From: Longispora fulva
GTDB lineage: Bacteria > Actinomycetota > Actinomycetes > Mycobacteriales > Micromonosporaceae
DNA: 64,000 nt
Direction: 5' to 3'
Assembly (NCBI RefSeq): GCF_015751905.1
Contig: NZ_JADOUF010000001.1
Location: forward strand, 7,688,001-7,752,000
Shown here: one piece after another, positions 1 through 8,794 of the stretch
Layout: each line of letters begins with the position of its first letter
Numbering within the stretch: the first letter of the stretch is position 1
Translations under genes and position numbers: made by a program
The notes under the pieces: model-generated
Told to the model about the DNA's origin: nothing
Seen by the model: the letters and a program-made list of their open reading frames with translations, nothing else
Database searches by the model: none

Positions 1-88
1 ACGTCGGCGAGAACACCCGCACGAGCCGGTGCCGGGCGCGCAACGGCAGCCGGTAGAACATCCGGTAGGCGAACTGGCGCACACTCAC
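1..88 (-). CDS. NUDIX hydrolase, N-terminal fragment (runs off the window)
   Basis: Only the first 29 or so codons are present, beginning with GTG at 88. The peptide starts VSVRQFAYRMFYRLP and continues to RLVRVFSPT. This Arg/Tyr-rich N-terminus resembles that of actinobacterial NUDIX (MutT-like) pyrophosphohydrolases, which would run into the NUDIX fold next. The NUDIX box itself lies outside the window, so the assignment rests on the N-terminus only. It follows the RelA/SpoT-like gene on the same strand with a gap of about 28 nt, which suggests co-transcription. Confidence 0.5.
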   Translation of the reverse strand, partial: MSVRQFAYRMFYRLPLRARHRLVRVFSPT

Positions 89-116
89 GCCGCCGCCAGG
101 GTCAGGGGGGTGTCGG

Positions 117-1892
117 TCATCCGGCCAGCGTAGCCGCGTCCGGTCGGTCCACCGCGCGGATCAGCTTCTGGACGAGGTCGGCGGCGCCCTGCTTGCGTTC
201 CGCGACGGCGATCAGCAGCGCGTCGAGGTCCGGGTAGCCGAGGGAACGGGCCAGCTCCCGCAGGGGGTGGTCGCTGGCCAGGGCCCGGTTGTGCTGGCGC
301 AGGGCGAGGCCGATCGCCGACCGGCCGAGCCGGAGCTTGTTGCCGAGCGAGACGGGGGCTGCGGTCTGGGCGATGTCCTCGCCGTAGCCGTGCTCGGCGA
401 GCCACTGGGTCACCTGGATCCGCGCGTGCGGGCTGCGGATGAACTCCAGCCAGTCGGCGGACGGCCGGACCGGCTCGTCGCCGATCGTCGCGTGGATGAT
501 CTCCACCCGGTCCCCGTCGGACAGCGGCGCGGACAACGGCGACAACCGCCCGTTGATGTACGCGCCGATCATCCGGTCGCCGTCCCCGAGCGTGTACGCC
601 AGGTCCACCGGCGTCGCCTCCGCCGGCAGCGCCACCTGCGCCCCGCCCGTGGTGAACACCTGGATCTGGTCCTCGGAGAGGTCGCAGTGCAGGGCGTTGA
701 GGAAGTCGGCCGCGTCCACGGCGTCGCGCTGCCAGTCGAGGAGCCGGTGCAGCCACTGCAACTGTTCGGGGTTGCTGCGCTCGGGATTGGCCGTGCCGTC
801 GGAGATCCGGAACTGGGCCACGATGCCGTACTCGGCCGTCTCGTGCATGTCGCGCGTGCGGATCAGCAGCTCCACGGGCTGGTCGCCCGGGCCGAGGACC
901 GTGGTGTGCAGCGACTGATAGAGGTTGAACTTCGGACTGGCGATGAAATCCTTGAAGCGGCCCGGGAGGGGCCGCCACAGTCCGTGCACCGCGCCGAGGG
1001 CGGCGTAACAGTCGGTGTCCGGGCCGCTGACGATGATGGCGAGCCGGGGCGGGTCGTAGATCTGGCCGCGTTTCACCTTGTCACTGTGGATGGACCAGTG
1101 GTGCCGCTGCCGCTCGGCGATGTCGGCGTGCACCTTGACGGTGCGCAATTCGGCCAGGATCGTGCCGGCGACGGAGTTCAGATAGGGGGTGCGGTCCGGC
1201 TGGGCCCGGAAGTACTGGTCCACCTGGGCCCAACCGGACGGATCGAGATGGAAGAAGACGATGTCCTCCAGCTCGCGTTTGATCCGTTGGATGCCGAGCC
1301 GGTCGGCGAGCGGGATCAGCACCTCGCTGGTGGCCCTGGCGATCCGGGTCTTGGAGGCCGAGCCCCGGGCGCCGAGGGTGCGCATGTTGTGCACCCGGTC
1401 GGCCAACTTGATGATCAGGACCCGGATGTCGCGGCCCGCCGACAACATCATCTTCCGGTACGTCTCGGCTTCCGCCGCCGCCCCGTAGAAGGCCTTGTCA
1501 AACTTCGTGACCCCGTCGACCAGGTAGGACACCTCGGTGCCGAAGTCGGCGTTGAGCGCCTCGAGGGTGTAGTTCGTGTCCTCGACCGTGTCGTGCAGGA
1601 GCGCCGCGGCAAGCGTGATCGTGTCCATGCCGAGGTCGGCGAGCAGTTGGGCGACCGCGAGCGGATGGGTGATGTACTCCTCGCCGCTCTTGCGCATCTG
1701 GCCCTTGTGCGCGCGCTCGGCCACCTCATATGCCCTGCGGATGACAGCCGGATCAGCCCGCGGGTGCAGCTTCCGATGGGACTGGACCACGGGGTCGACC
1801 GGCGAGACCGGTTCGTGATTGCTGTTGCCCCAGGGCAGAACCGAACGGAGCCACTGTGCGGGTAGATGCGGCATGCTGGCGTCAAGCGCCAC
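117..1892 (-). CDS. RelA/SpoT homologue (RSH), short form with HD hydrolase, altered synthetase and TGS domains
   Basis: A 591-aa member of the (p)ppGpp synthetase/hydrolase family. The N-terminal hydrolase half is intact: the metal-binding HD motif is at residues 100-101 (HDTVEDT), followed by KLADRVHNMRTL. The synthetase half keeps the GRFKDFIASPKFNLYQSLHTT stretch and the IRTRDMH...AEYG region. However, the nucleotide-binding block usually read as RPKHYYSI is RQRHHWSI, and the usual YDLVGIR is YDPPRLA. A TGS domain lies around residues 405-470. The ACT/RIS C-terminus of full-length RSH enzymes (over 700 aa) is missing. The GTG start is supported by a GGGGAGGGGG Shine-Dalgarno just upstream. 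It is probably a ppGpp hydrolase or regulator; synthetase activity is doubtful. Confidence 0.85.
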   Translation of the reverse strand: MALDASMPHLPAQWLRSVLPWGNSNHEPVSPVDPVVQSHRKLHPRADPAVIRRAYEVAERAHKGQMRKSGEEYITHPLAVAQLLADLGMDTITLAAALLHDTVEDTNYTLEALNADFGTEVSYLVDGVTKFDKAFYGAAAEAETYRKMMLSAGRDIRVLIIKLADRVHNMRTLGARGSASKTRIARATSEVLIPLADRLGIQRIKRELEDIVFFHLDPSGWAQVDQYFRAQPDRTPYLNSVAGTILAELRTVKVHADIAERQRHHWSIHSDKVKRGQIYDPPRLAIIVSGPDTDCYAALGAVHGLWRPLPGRFKDFIASPKFNLYQSLHTTVLGPGDQPVELLIRTRDMHETAEYGIVAQFRISDGTANPERSNPEQLQWLHRLLDWQRDAVDAADFLNALHCDLSEDQIQVFTTGGAQVALPAEATPVDLAYTLGDGDRMIGAYINGRLSPLSAPLSDGDRVEIIHATIGDEPVRPSADWLEFIRSPHARIQVTQWLAEHGYGEDIAQTAAPVSLGNKLRLGRSAIGLALRQHNRALASDHPLRELARSLGYPDLDALLIAVAERKQGAADLVQKLIRAVDRPDAATLAG

Positions 1893-1937
1893 CTGACACC
1901 CCCTCCCCGACAGTCGGAATGGGACCTAATACAGATC

Positions 1938-3350
1938 CTAACGATCCAAACGCTCCGTGGTCGACCACTTGTTGGTATGTATTTCCGCCCTGGCGAGTAG
2001 ATCGGTCCACCGCAGAGCCCCGTCCGTGGGGGTCGACCACCCCGCTGTACTGGACACCAAGCGGGTTTCGGGCCGCTCCAGCCACGTGTGTAACAGATCG
2101 GTCTCTTCCAACGCCTCGGTCGGTCCGAGGACGGTCTCGGCGGTCCGCAACAGGAGATCGAGGGTCGGCCGGGGATGCTGGCGGGGCGGCGAGGTGCCCG
2201 CGGCCGCCAGCCGGCCGTGCCGGATCACGCTGATCTCCCAGCCGCCCGCCGACGTCGGCCGGGCCGCGACGAGCTCCCCGACGGCGGCGAGCGCGCCCAG
2301 CCGGGCCACCCGGATCGCGCCGCGCAGCGTCCGGGCGAGTTTGGTCCGCTCGAGGGCCGCCTCCTCGTACCGCTGGGCGGTGGAGAGCCGGTCGATCCGG
2401 CCGAGGTGCCGCTTGACGTGGGCGTCGAGATCCTTCACCGGCCGGGGCGGCCGGCGCGGGTACTTCGACCTCTTGTTGTACGGCGGCTGGTGCGCCACGA
2501 TCATGCGCAGCTCCCGGACCTCCGCCTCCAGGGCGTGCGCGCACTCCACGGCCTCGATCCGCTCGGCCAGCCTGATCATCGAGGTCATTCTCGCCCGGTT
2601 CTCCGACGCGGTGAAGTAGCTGTTCACCCGAGTGGCCAGGTCCGAGCTGGTCCCCACATACAGCGGGAGGTCGGCGGCGTCGCGGAACACGTAGACGCCG
2701 GGGGCGTGCGGGATGCCCCTGGCCAGGTGCTTCTTGCCCCGCCGTTCCGGGTCGGAGATCTTCATGTAGGCCGTCAGTTCGTCGAACGTGTCGACGTGCT
2801 TCAACCGGCCGAGCAGGCCGTGCAGCACGTCCACGGTCGCGCGGGCGTCGTCGAGCGCCCGGTGGATCGGCTCGGTGTCCGCGCGGAAGAACGCGGCCAG
2901 GGTGCCGAGCTTGCAGTTGGGCACCTCGTCGCGGGTCAGGGTCCTGCGCGCCAGCGGCACCGTGTCCAGGGTGCGCGCGCCGGGCCAGGCCCGCCCGGTC
3001 CGGGCGCACGCGGCCTTCAGGAAGCCGATGTCGAACGGCGCGTTGTGCGCGACGAGCACCGCGCCCTCGGCCCATGCCAGGAACTGCGGCAGCACCTCGG
3101 CGATCGGCGGCGCCTCGATCACCATCGCGTCGGTGATCCCGGTCAGCACCGAGATGTACGGCGGGATCGGGCCGCCCGGGTTGACCAGCGTCGAGAACTC
3201 CCCGAGCACCTCGCCGCCGCGCACCTTCACCGCGCCGATCTCGGTGATCTCCGAGCCCTGCGGCGAACCGCCGGTCGTCTCCAGGTCCACGACCACGAAG
3301 GTCACCTCGCGCAGCGGCTCGCCGAGGTCGTCGATGGTCGTCTGCAGCAC
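1938..3350 (-). CDS. DEDDh 3'-5' exonuclease fused to a UvrC/Cho-like GIY-YIG nuclease domain
   Basis: A 470-aa two-nuclease fusion. Residues about 16-190 form a DnaQ-like DEDDh exonuclease, with D22 and E24 in VVVDLETTGG, then HNAPFDIGFL and HRALDDARAT. Residues about 205-300 form a GIY-YIG domain (PGVYVFRD...LPLYVGTSSD), as at the N-terminus of UvrC/Cho, followed by a basic linker and a tail of unclear function. From memory, M. tuberculosis Rv2191 has this architecture; a DNA-repair role is inferred. The GTG at 3350 was chosen because homologues begin close to this point and the frame upstream loses family similarity. The Shine-Dalgarno is weak. It lies 45 nt upstream of the RSH gene and probably shares its transcript. 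Confidence 0.85.
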   Translation of the reverse strand: MLQTTIDDLGEPLREVTFVVVDLETTGGSPQGSEITEIGAVKVRGGEVLGEFSTLVNPGGPIPPYISVLTGITDAMVIEAPPIAEVLPQFLAWAEGAVLVAHNAPFDIGFLKAACARTGRAWPGARTLDTVPLARRTLTRDEVPNCKLGTLAAFFRADTEPIHRALDDARATVDVLHGLLGRLKHVDTFDELTAYMKISDPERRGKKHLARGIPHAPGVYVFRDAADLPLYVGTSSDLATRVNSYFTASENRARMTSMIRLAERIEAVECAHALEAEVRELRMIVAHQPPYNKRSKYPRRPPRPVKDLDAHVKRHLGRIDRLSTAQRYEEAALERTKLARTLRGAIRVARLGALAAVGELVAARPTSAGGWEISVIRHGRLAAAGTSPPRQHPRPTLDLLLRTAETVLGPTEALEETDLLHTWLERPETRLVSSTAGWSTPTDGALRWTDLLARAEIHTNKWSTTERLDR

Positions 3351-3500
3351 CGGGACACCGTACCCGTGGGGTCCGACACCGCCCGTCACGTGGCCGGCCG
3401 GACGTGGGCGGTGAGACACTACTGGGATGTACCGCCCCGCCGCGACCCCGACCGCGCCGTACGGCCTGCCAGGCCGCCCGTCGTGCGGTTCCGTGGCGCC

Positions 3501-4835
3501 ATGACGGGCGAGGAGTACACCCCGGACATTCCCGACGCCGAGCCGCAGTTGCCCGAGCCGGTCCGGCAGCGGGTCATCGCGCTGGTCGCCGGGGCTTTGT
3601 CGGGTTTGCCGTTCGACGAGGTGCCTGCCGCACTCAAGAAGATCGCCAGGTTCGCCCCGAATCGTCGGGCCCGGCTCGGCGGCCCGCTGCTCGCCGCGCA
3701 CGTCGCCGCCGACCCGCTGTTCCGGCAGCGGATCGGCAAGAAGGTGCTCGAAGAGGCCGGTGAGCTGGGCGAGGCGCTGCTGGAGGGCGCGTGCCCGGCG
3801 GCGGCCGACCCGGTCGAGGTCGCGGCGCTGGCGTACCTGACCCGGCCCGACGGGTGGATCGACCTCGTCGAGGCCACCGCCGTGGCCGTCCGCGCCGAGG
3901 CCGACAGCGCCGCCGTCGAGGAGCGGATCCACACCGCGGAGGCGCGGGCCAACCGGGCCGAGCACGAGCGCAACACCACCCGGGTCGAACTCGACCGGGC
4001 CCGCGACGAGCTGGCGAAGCTGCGCACCGAGGCCAACCAGCTCCGCGAGGAGACCCGGGCGCTGACCCGCGCGGCGCAGGAGGCGGAGCGCCGGGAGAAG
4101 AAGGCGACGGAGATCCTCGGTACCGAGAAGGGGCGTTGGACGAAGGCCGCCGCCGACCACGACGCCGAGTTGCGCCGGATGCGCGCCAAGGTGACCGACC
4201 TGGAGGGCGCGCTGGAGACCGCCCGGCACACCGGCCGCGACGCCCGGGCGCTCGGCGACGCGCGCACGTGGCTGCTGCTGGAGACGATCAGCCAGGCGGC
4301 CCAGGGCCTCCGCCGCGAGCTGTCCCTGGAGCCCACCACCCGGCTGCCCGCCGACTTCGTGGCCGAGGTGTCCGCCGACCTGCCCGACAAGCTCGCGTCC
4401 AGCGCCCGGGCACTGGAGGCCAACGACCCGGCCCGGCTCGACCAGCTGCTGTCGTTGCCGAGAGTTCACCTGGTCGTCGACGGGTACAACGTGACGAAGA
4501 CCGGCTTCGGTGAGTTGTCATTGGAGCAGCAACGGACCCGCCTGGTGACCGGCCTCGGCGGGATCGCCGCGCAGACCGGGGCGGAGGTGACCTGCGTGTT
4601 CGACGGAGCCGAGCGGATGCACGGGCTGCCGCCCACCCCGCGCGGCGTCCGGGTGCTGTTCAGCAAGAAGGGCGAGACGGCCGACGAGCTGATCCGCCGC
4701 CTGGTCCGCGCCGAGCCCTCCGGCCGCCCCGTGGTCGTGATCTCCACCGACCGCGAGGTCGCCGACGGGGTCCGCCGGCACGGGGCGTACCCGCTGAGCT
4801 CCGAGACCCTGCTGCGGAGGCTCAACCGGAAATGA
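3501..4835 (+). CDS. NYN-domain (YacP/Rae1-like) protein with a central coiled coil
   Basis: 444 aa. Residues 1-120 are helical. Residues about 125-245 are rich in Arg, Glu and Ala with heptad-like spacing, predicting a long coiled coil. The C-terminal 130 residues form a NYN/PIN-like RNase domain, with the first acidic residue in HLVVDGYNVTK (about residue 320), then CVFDGAE and VVVISTDREVADGVRRHGA. NYN/YacP proteins are ribosome- or RNA-associated endonucleases in other bacteria; the substrate here is unknown. The ATG at 3501 begins the first conserved stretch. Its stop overlaps the next start (ATGA), so it heads a translationally coupled run with the genes up to 8089. Confidence 0.8.
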   Translation: MTGEEYTPDIPDAEPQLPEPVRQRVIALVAGALSGLPFDEVPAALKKIARFAPNRRARLGGPLLAAHVAADPLFRQRIGKKVLEEAGELGEALLEGACPAAADPVEVAALAYLTRPDGWIDLVEATAVAVRAEADSAAVEERIHTAEARANRAEHERNTTRVELDRARDELAKLRTEANQLREETRALTRAAQEAERREKKATEILGTEKGRWTKAAADHDAELRRMRAKVTDLEGALETARHTGRDARALGDARTWLLLETISQAAQGLRRELSLEPTTRLPADFVAEVSADLPDKLASSARALEANDPARLDQLLSLPRVHLVVDGYNVTKTGFGELSLEQQRTRLVTGLGGIAAQTGAEVTCVFDGAERMHGLPPTPRGVRVLFSKKGETADELIRRLVRAEPSGRPVVVISTDREVADGVRRHGAYPLSSETLLRRLNRK

Positions 4836-5701
4836 GGCGCTGGGCAGCGGTCCACCGATCCGGTGCCGGGTCGGTCAGTCGGGCCGTCGGCATGGCGGTC
4901 CTCGTGCTCCTCGCGCTGTCGCTGACCGCCCCGCCGGGTTCCGCGCCCGTGGTGGCCCACAGACGCCTGGTCGGCGGTGCCGCCGGGCCGGCGCCCCGGC
5001 CGTGGATCGACCGCAGCTCCGACACCGTCCTGATCCTCGGGCACGCCGGCGGCGAACGGCTGATGAGCCGGATCCTGTGGCCGGCCACCGGGGCCGTGGA
5101 GGTCGTGACCGAGGTGTGGGGCTCCTGGGAGCGGCACGTCACCATCATCGTGCCGGCGGACGTGGACGAGCTGCGGGCGCTGATCGACGAGGACGGCGAC
5201 CTCACCCACGTCGCGGCGCTCACCGACCCGAGCGGCCGGGTCGTGGTGAACCCGGACGTGTTCGGGGCGCTGTCCCCGGCCGGCCGGCAGGTCGTGCTCA
5301 CCCACGAGATCACCCACGCCGCCGCTCGGGGCACGACGTCCGACCTGACGCCGTACTGGCTGGCCGAGGGCCTCGCGGAGTACGTGGCGCACCGCGACTC
5401 CCCGACCAGGGACCGCAGCATCGCGAAAGAGCTCGCCGACGAGGTGCGGGTGGGCCGGCTGCCGGTCCGGCTGCCGGCGCGGCACGAGTTCGCGGGCGAG
5501 CGGCAGGCCCAGGCGTACCAGGAGGCGTGGCTGATCTGCCGTTTCATGGTCGAACGGGCCGGCGAGGAGACCCTGCTGCGGGTCTACCGGCGGGTGTCGG
5601 CCGGCGCGGACTCCGACCGGGTGTTCCGCGAGGAGCTGGGCCTGACCGAGGAACACCTGGTCGAACACTGGCGGGAGTACGTGGAGAGGCGACTCGGATG
5701 A
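4832..5701 (+). CDS. Secreted zinc metallopeptidase-like protein (peptidase MA family)
   Basis: 289 aa. The N-terminus carries Arg residues followed by a hydrophobic segment (about residues 20-33, VLVLLALSLTAP), which looks like a signal peptide or anchor. The gluzincin signature HEITH is at residues 158-162, with the third ligand likely in the downstream AEGLAEYVA segment. This is the peptidase MA-like arrangement. It probably acts on the outer side of the membrane; no substrate can be predicted. The start ATG overlaps the previous stop, and its own stop overlaps the ATG of the following M48 protease gene. Two membrane-associated proteases are therefore translated as a pair. Confidence 0.8.
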   Translation: MRRWAAVHRSGAGSVSRAVGMAVLVLLALSLTAPPGSAPVVAHRRLVGGAAGPAPRPWIDRSSDTVLILGHAGGERLMSRILWPATGAVEVVTEVWGSWERHVTIIVPADVDELRALIDEDGDLTHVAALTDPSGRVVVNPDVFGALSPAGRQVVLTHEITHAAARGTTSDLTPYWLAEGLAEYVAHRDSPTRDRSIAKELADEVRVGRLPVRLPARHEFAGERQAQAYQEAWLICRFMVERAGEETLLRVYRRVSAGADSDRVFREELGLTEEHLVEHWREYVERRLG

Positions 5702-6930
5702 GAACCACCGCGTGGTGGGTGCTGGCCGCACTGGTCGTGGCCGTCGGCGTGATCCTGGTGTTCCTCGTGCCCTGGGCGGCCACCCCGCCGAGGTCCGAGC
5801 AGTTGGCGGCGCTCGGCACCCTGCCCGCCGACAAGGTGGCCAGGGCCCGGGAGTTCCACACCGCGCTGCGCCCCGGCAGCTACGGCGCCCTGCTGCTCGG
5901 CCTCGCGCTGTCCGTGGTTCTCGGCCTGACCCCGCTGGGGGCCAGACTGCTCGGGCTGCTGCCGGCGCACTGGCTGGCCAGGGGCGTGCTCGGCGGTCTG
6001 GTCCTGGTGACCCTCGGTCAACTGCTGACCCTGCCGGTGGCCGCCTGGCAGGAGACGATCCTGCGCAGGTACGGGCTGTCCACCCGCGACTGGGGCTCCT
6101 GGGCCCTGGACGTGCTCAAGGGGTACCTGCTGGGTGCCCTCCTCACCGCCGTCGCCCTGGCCGCGTTCTACGCCCTGGTCCGGTACGCGCCCCGGTGGTG
6201 GTGGGCGTTCGGTGCGGCCGGGGCGGCGCTCGTCGTCGTGGTGCTGTCCTTCGCGCTGCCGGTGCTCGTCGAGCCGGTGTTCAACACGTTCACCCCGATG
6301 CAGAAGTCGTCCCTGCGGGACTCACTGATGGCACTAGCGGAGCGCGACGGCGTACCCGTCAGGGACGTGCTCGTCGCCGACGCGTCCCGCCGGACCCGCG
6401 CTGTGAACGCCTACGTCTCCGGCCTCGGCCCGACCCGCCGGATCGTCGTGTACGACACCCTGCTCACCGAGGCCCCGCCCGAGGAGGTCGCGTCCGTCGT
6501 CGCGCACGAGCTGGGCCACGCCAAGGACAACGACGTGCTGCTCGGTACCGTCGTCGGCGCGCTCGGGGCCGCCGCCGGCGTTGTCGGCCTCTACCTGCTC
6601 GGCGGCTGGACCGGGCTGCTCCGCCGCGCCGGGGTCGAGTCGGTCACCGAGCCGAGGGCGCTGGCGCTGCTGTTCGCCGTCGCGGCGGTCGTCGGGCTCG
6701 TCTCCGGACCCTTCCAGAACCTGGTCTCCCGGCAGGTCGAGGCGCGGGCCGACCGGCACGCCCTGGCGCTGACCGGCGACCCCGCGACGTTCGAGGCGAT
6801 GCAGCGCCGGCTGGCACTGGTCAACCTCGGCGACCCGGACCCGCCTGTGGTGGAATACCTGCTGTTCGCCAGCCACCCGTCCGCCGTCGAGCGGATGGCC
6901 GTGGCCCGCACCTGGAAGAAGCGCCGATGA
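5698..6930 (+). CDS. M48 family (Ste24/HtpX-like) membrane zinc metalloprotease
   Basis: 410 aa integral membrane protein. There are hydrophobic segments near residues 5-28, 60-82, 95-115, 140-160 and 168-190. A cytosolic catalytic part follows, with HELGH at residues 270-274 and a downstream EARAD motif supplying the third ligand. Two more membrane segments lie around 280-330. This matches the Ste24/CAAX-protease-1 family, which cleaves membrane or lipidated peptides; bacterial members often work in membrane protein quality control. It overlaps the preceding peptidase gene by ATGA. The glycosyltransferase follows after a 34-nt gap that contains a 13-codon reading frame. Confidence 0.88.
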   Translation: MRTTAWWVLAALVVAVGVILVFLVPWAATPPRSEQLAALGTLPADKVARAREFHTALRPGSYGALLLGLALSVVLGLTPLGARLLGLLPAHWLARGVLGGLVLVTLGQLLTLPVAAWQETILRRYGLSTRDWGSWALDVLKGYLLGALLTAVALAAFYALVRYAPRWWWAFGAAGAALVVVVLSFALPVLVEPVFNTFTPMQKSSLRDSLMALAERDGVPVRDVLVADASRRTRAVNAYVSGLGPTRRIVVYDTLLTEAPPEEVASVVAHELGHAKDNDVLLGTVVGALGAAAGVVGLYLLGGWTGLLRRAGVESVTEPRALALLFAVAAVVGLVSGPFQNLVSRQVEARADRHALALTGDPATFEAMQRRLALVNLGDPDPPVVEYLLFASHPSAVERMAVARTWKKRR

Positions 6931-6964
6931 CGAGTAACCCCGCGCCGCCGAGGCGGCCCGCGCG

Positions 6965-8089
6965 GTGACCACCTTGCTGGTCACCAACGACTTCCCGCCC
7001 CGCCCCGGCGGCATCCAGTCGTTCGTGCACGCCCTCGCCGTCCGCCAGGAGTCCCTCGTCGTCTACTCCTCGACCTGGCGCGGCCCCGAGTCGACGGCCT
7101 TCGACCGGGCCCAGCCGTTCGAGGTGGTCCGCGAGGACACCGGGATGATGCTGCCCACCCGGGCCGTCGCCCGCCGGGCCGCCGAGATCGCCCGCGCGCA
7201 CGGCTGCGACACGGTGTGGTTCGGGGCCGCGGCCCCGCTCGGGCTCCTCGCCGAGGGCCTGCGCCGCCGGACCGGCATCGAGCGCGCCATCGGCCTGACC
7301 CACGGCCACGAGATCGGCTGGGCGAAGCTGCCCGGCGCCCGGGGCCTGCTGCGCAGGATCGCGCGGCACACCGACGTGCTCACCTACCTCACCGAATATC
7401 AGCGGGTACGCCTCGCGCCGGCGCTGGGCACCCTCACCACCCTGGAACGGCTCGCGCCCGGCGTGGAGGTCGACACGTTCCACCCGGGGGTCGACGGCTC
7501 GGACATCAGGGCCCGGCACGGCCTCGGCGACCGGCCGGTCATCGTGTGTGTGTCCCGCCTCGTGCCCCGCAAGGGCCAGGACACCCTGATCCGGGCCATG
7601 CCGGCCGTGCTCCGCAGGGTGCCCGACGCCAAGCTGCTGCTGGTCAGCGGCGGCCCGTACCGGAAGGCCCTCGTGAAGCTCGCCGCCCAGGTCGGCGTGA
7701 GCGACGCGGTGGTGTTCACCGGCTCCGTGCCGTACGCCGAGCTGCCCGCGCACTACGCGGCCGGCGACGTGTTCGCGATGCCGTGCCGGACCCGGGCCGC
7801 CGGCCTCGACGTCGAGGGGCTGGGCATCGTCTTCCTGGAGGCCAGCGCCGTCGGGCTGCCCGTGGTGGCCGGCAACTCGGGCGGCTCACCGGACGCGGTC
7901 CTGGAGGGGGAGACCGGCTACGTGGTCGACCACGACTCCCCGGCCCTGGTGGACCGGCTCGTGGACCTGCTCACCGACAGGGAGCTGGCGGCCCGGATGG
8001 GCAAAGCCGGGCGCGCGTGGGTGGAGAAGGAATGGAACTGGGACGCCCAGGCCGCCCGCATGCGCACTTTGCTTGTGCCGACCCGCTGA
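6965..8089 (+). CDS. GT4 glycosyltransferase, PimB'-like mannosyltransferase
   Basis: 374 aa GT-B fold enzyme. The N-terminal domain begins TTLLVTNDFPPRPGGIQSF, the glycine-rich acceptor-side motif of GT4 enzymes. The C-terminal nucleotide-sugar domain has VSRLVPRKGQDTLI and the EGLGIVFLEASAVGLPVVAG region with its donor-binding glutamates. The length and N-terminus match PimB' (Rv2188c), which adds the second mannose to phosphatidylinositol mannosides. The neighbours (FadD15-like ligase, SRPBCC protein, DEDDh nuclease) match the same mycobacterial locus, from memory. The acceptor here is inferred. GTG 6965 is the only usable start after an in-frame stop at 6935-6937. Confidence 0.82.
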   Translation: MTTLLVTNDFPPRPGGIQSFVHALAVRQESLVVYSSTWRGPESTAFDRAQPFEVVREDTGMMLPTRAVARRAAEIARAHGCDTVWFGAAAPLGLLAEGLRRRTGIERAIGLTHGHEIGWAKLPGARGLLRRIARHTDVLTYLTEYQRVRLAPALGTLTTLERLAPGVEVDTFHPGVDGSDIRARHGLGDRPVIVCVSRLVPRKGQDTLIRAMPAVLRRVPDAKLLLVSGGPYRKALVKLAAQVGVSDAVVFTGSVPYAELPAHYAAGDVFAMPCRTRAAGLDVEGLGIVFLEASAVGLPVVAGNSGGSPDAVLEGETGYVVDHDSPALVDRLVDLLTDRELAARMGKAGRAWVEKEWNWDAQAARMRTLLVPTR

Positions 8090-8210
8090 GGACGACGCTG
8101 GACGGCGCATCGCGCAAAGGCGCAGGGCGAGCCCTAGTGCCGTCACGCGATGCTTGCCAGTCCCGCCCTCAGCGGGCCACCTCGCCTTGGATCAAGAGCC
8201 AGAGCAACGG

Positions 8211-8720
8211 CTAGGACAGGGCTGACGTGCTCGTCGGCAGGGCATACGCCACTGCCATGAGGCGCTCCAGCTCGCGGGTGATTGCTTTGCGGAGGCCGTC
8301 GTGGTCGCTGCACAGCTGCCACTCCGGGTGCGTCCACCGGTCCCGCGTGTAGCGCCGGACCGGGCCCGAGCGCATCTCCGGCGGCTCCCACGCGTAGCGC
8401 GGGAAGACGTGCGCGTGCAGGTAGTGGTCGGTGTTGCCAAGGATCTCGTAGTTGATCCGGCGGAAGTGCGGGTCGTCGCCGTTGCACGCGTTGAACACGG
8501 CCTCGCCGAGCAGCGCCATGTCCGTGAGGAACTGGGTACGCTCCTCCAACGGCAGGTCCGACAGGTGCTCGGCGTCGTCGATGTCCGACAGCAGGACGCA
8601 ATATCCTGGCAGGAACTGGGTGTCGCCTATGACGGCGTAGCCACTCCGCATCTTCGCCAACACGGTCGGATTCTCACCGCGTCGGGCCGCTCCGATGCGG
8701 TCCTCCCGCCAGTCGCCCAT
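8211..8720 (-). CDS. HIT-family hydrolase
   Basis: 169 aa. The histidine-triad signature is present as HYLHAHVFPRY (about residue 100). The flanking segments (AVIGDTQFLPGYCVLL near the N-terminus, NYEILGNTDHY before the triad) fit HIT nucleotide hydrolases, which act on AMP-amide or dinucleoside polyphosphate substrates. The ATG at 8720 is chosen over GTG 8798 because GGAGGA stands a few bases upstream and the extra 26 residues resemble nothing in the family. It is convergent with the glycosyltransferase. The 121-nt gap between them holds only a weak 8-bp inverted repeat (8107-8114/8146-8153). Confidence 0.85.
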   Translation of the reverse strand: MGDWREDRIGAARRGENPTVLAKMRSGYAVIGDTQFLPGYCVLLSDIDDAEHLSDLPLEERTQFLTDMALLGEAVFNACNGDDPHFRRINYEILGNTDHYLHAHVFPRYAWEPPEMRSGPVRRYTRDRWTHPEWQLCSDHDGLRKAITRELERLMAVAYALPTSTSALS

Positions 8721-8794
8721 TGCTCCTCCAAATTGGTCGAACGGTCGGAGGTTACCCAGTTCCAGCGCCCGGCGCCATGGATGCATTTGTTTTG

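Noticed and set aside
3351-4469. Upstream extension of the DEDDh nuclease frame on the minus strand
   Set aside because: It lies antisense to the NYN gene and has no exonuclease similarity before the GTG at 3350.
8090-8210. Terminator between the glycosyltransferase and HIT genes
   Set aside because: Only weak 8-bp and 5-bp stems; not strong enough to annotate.
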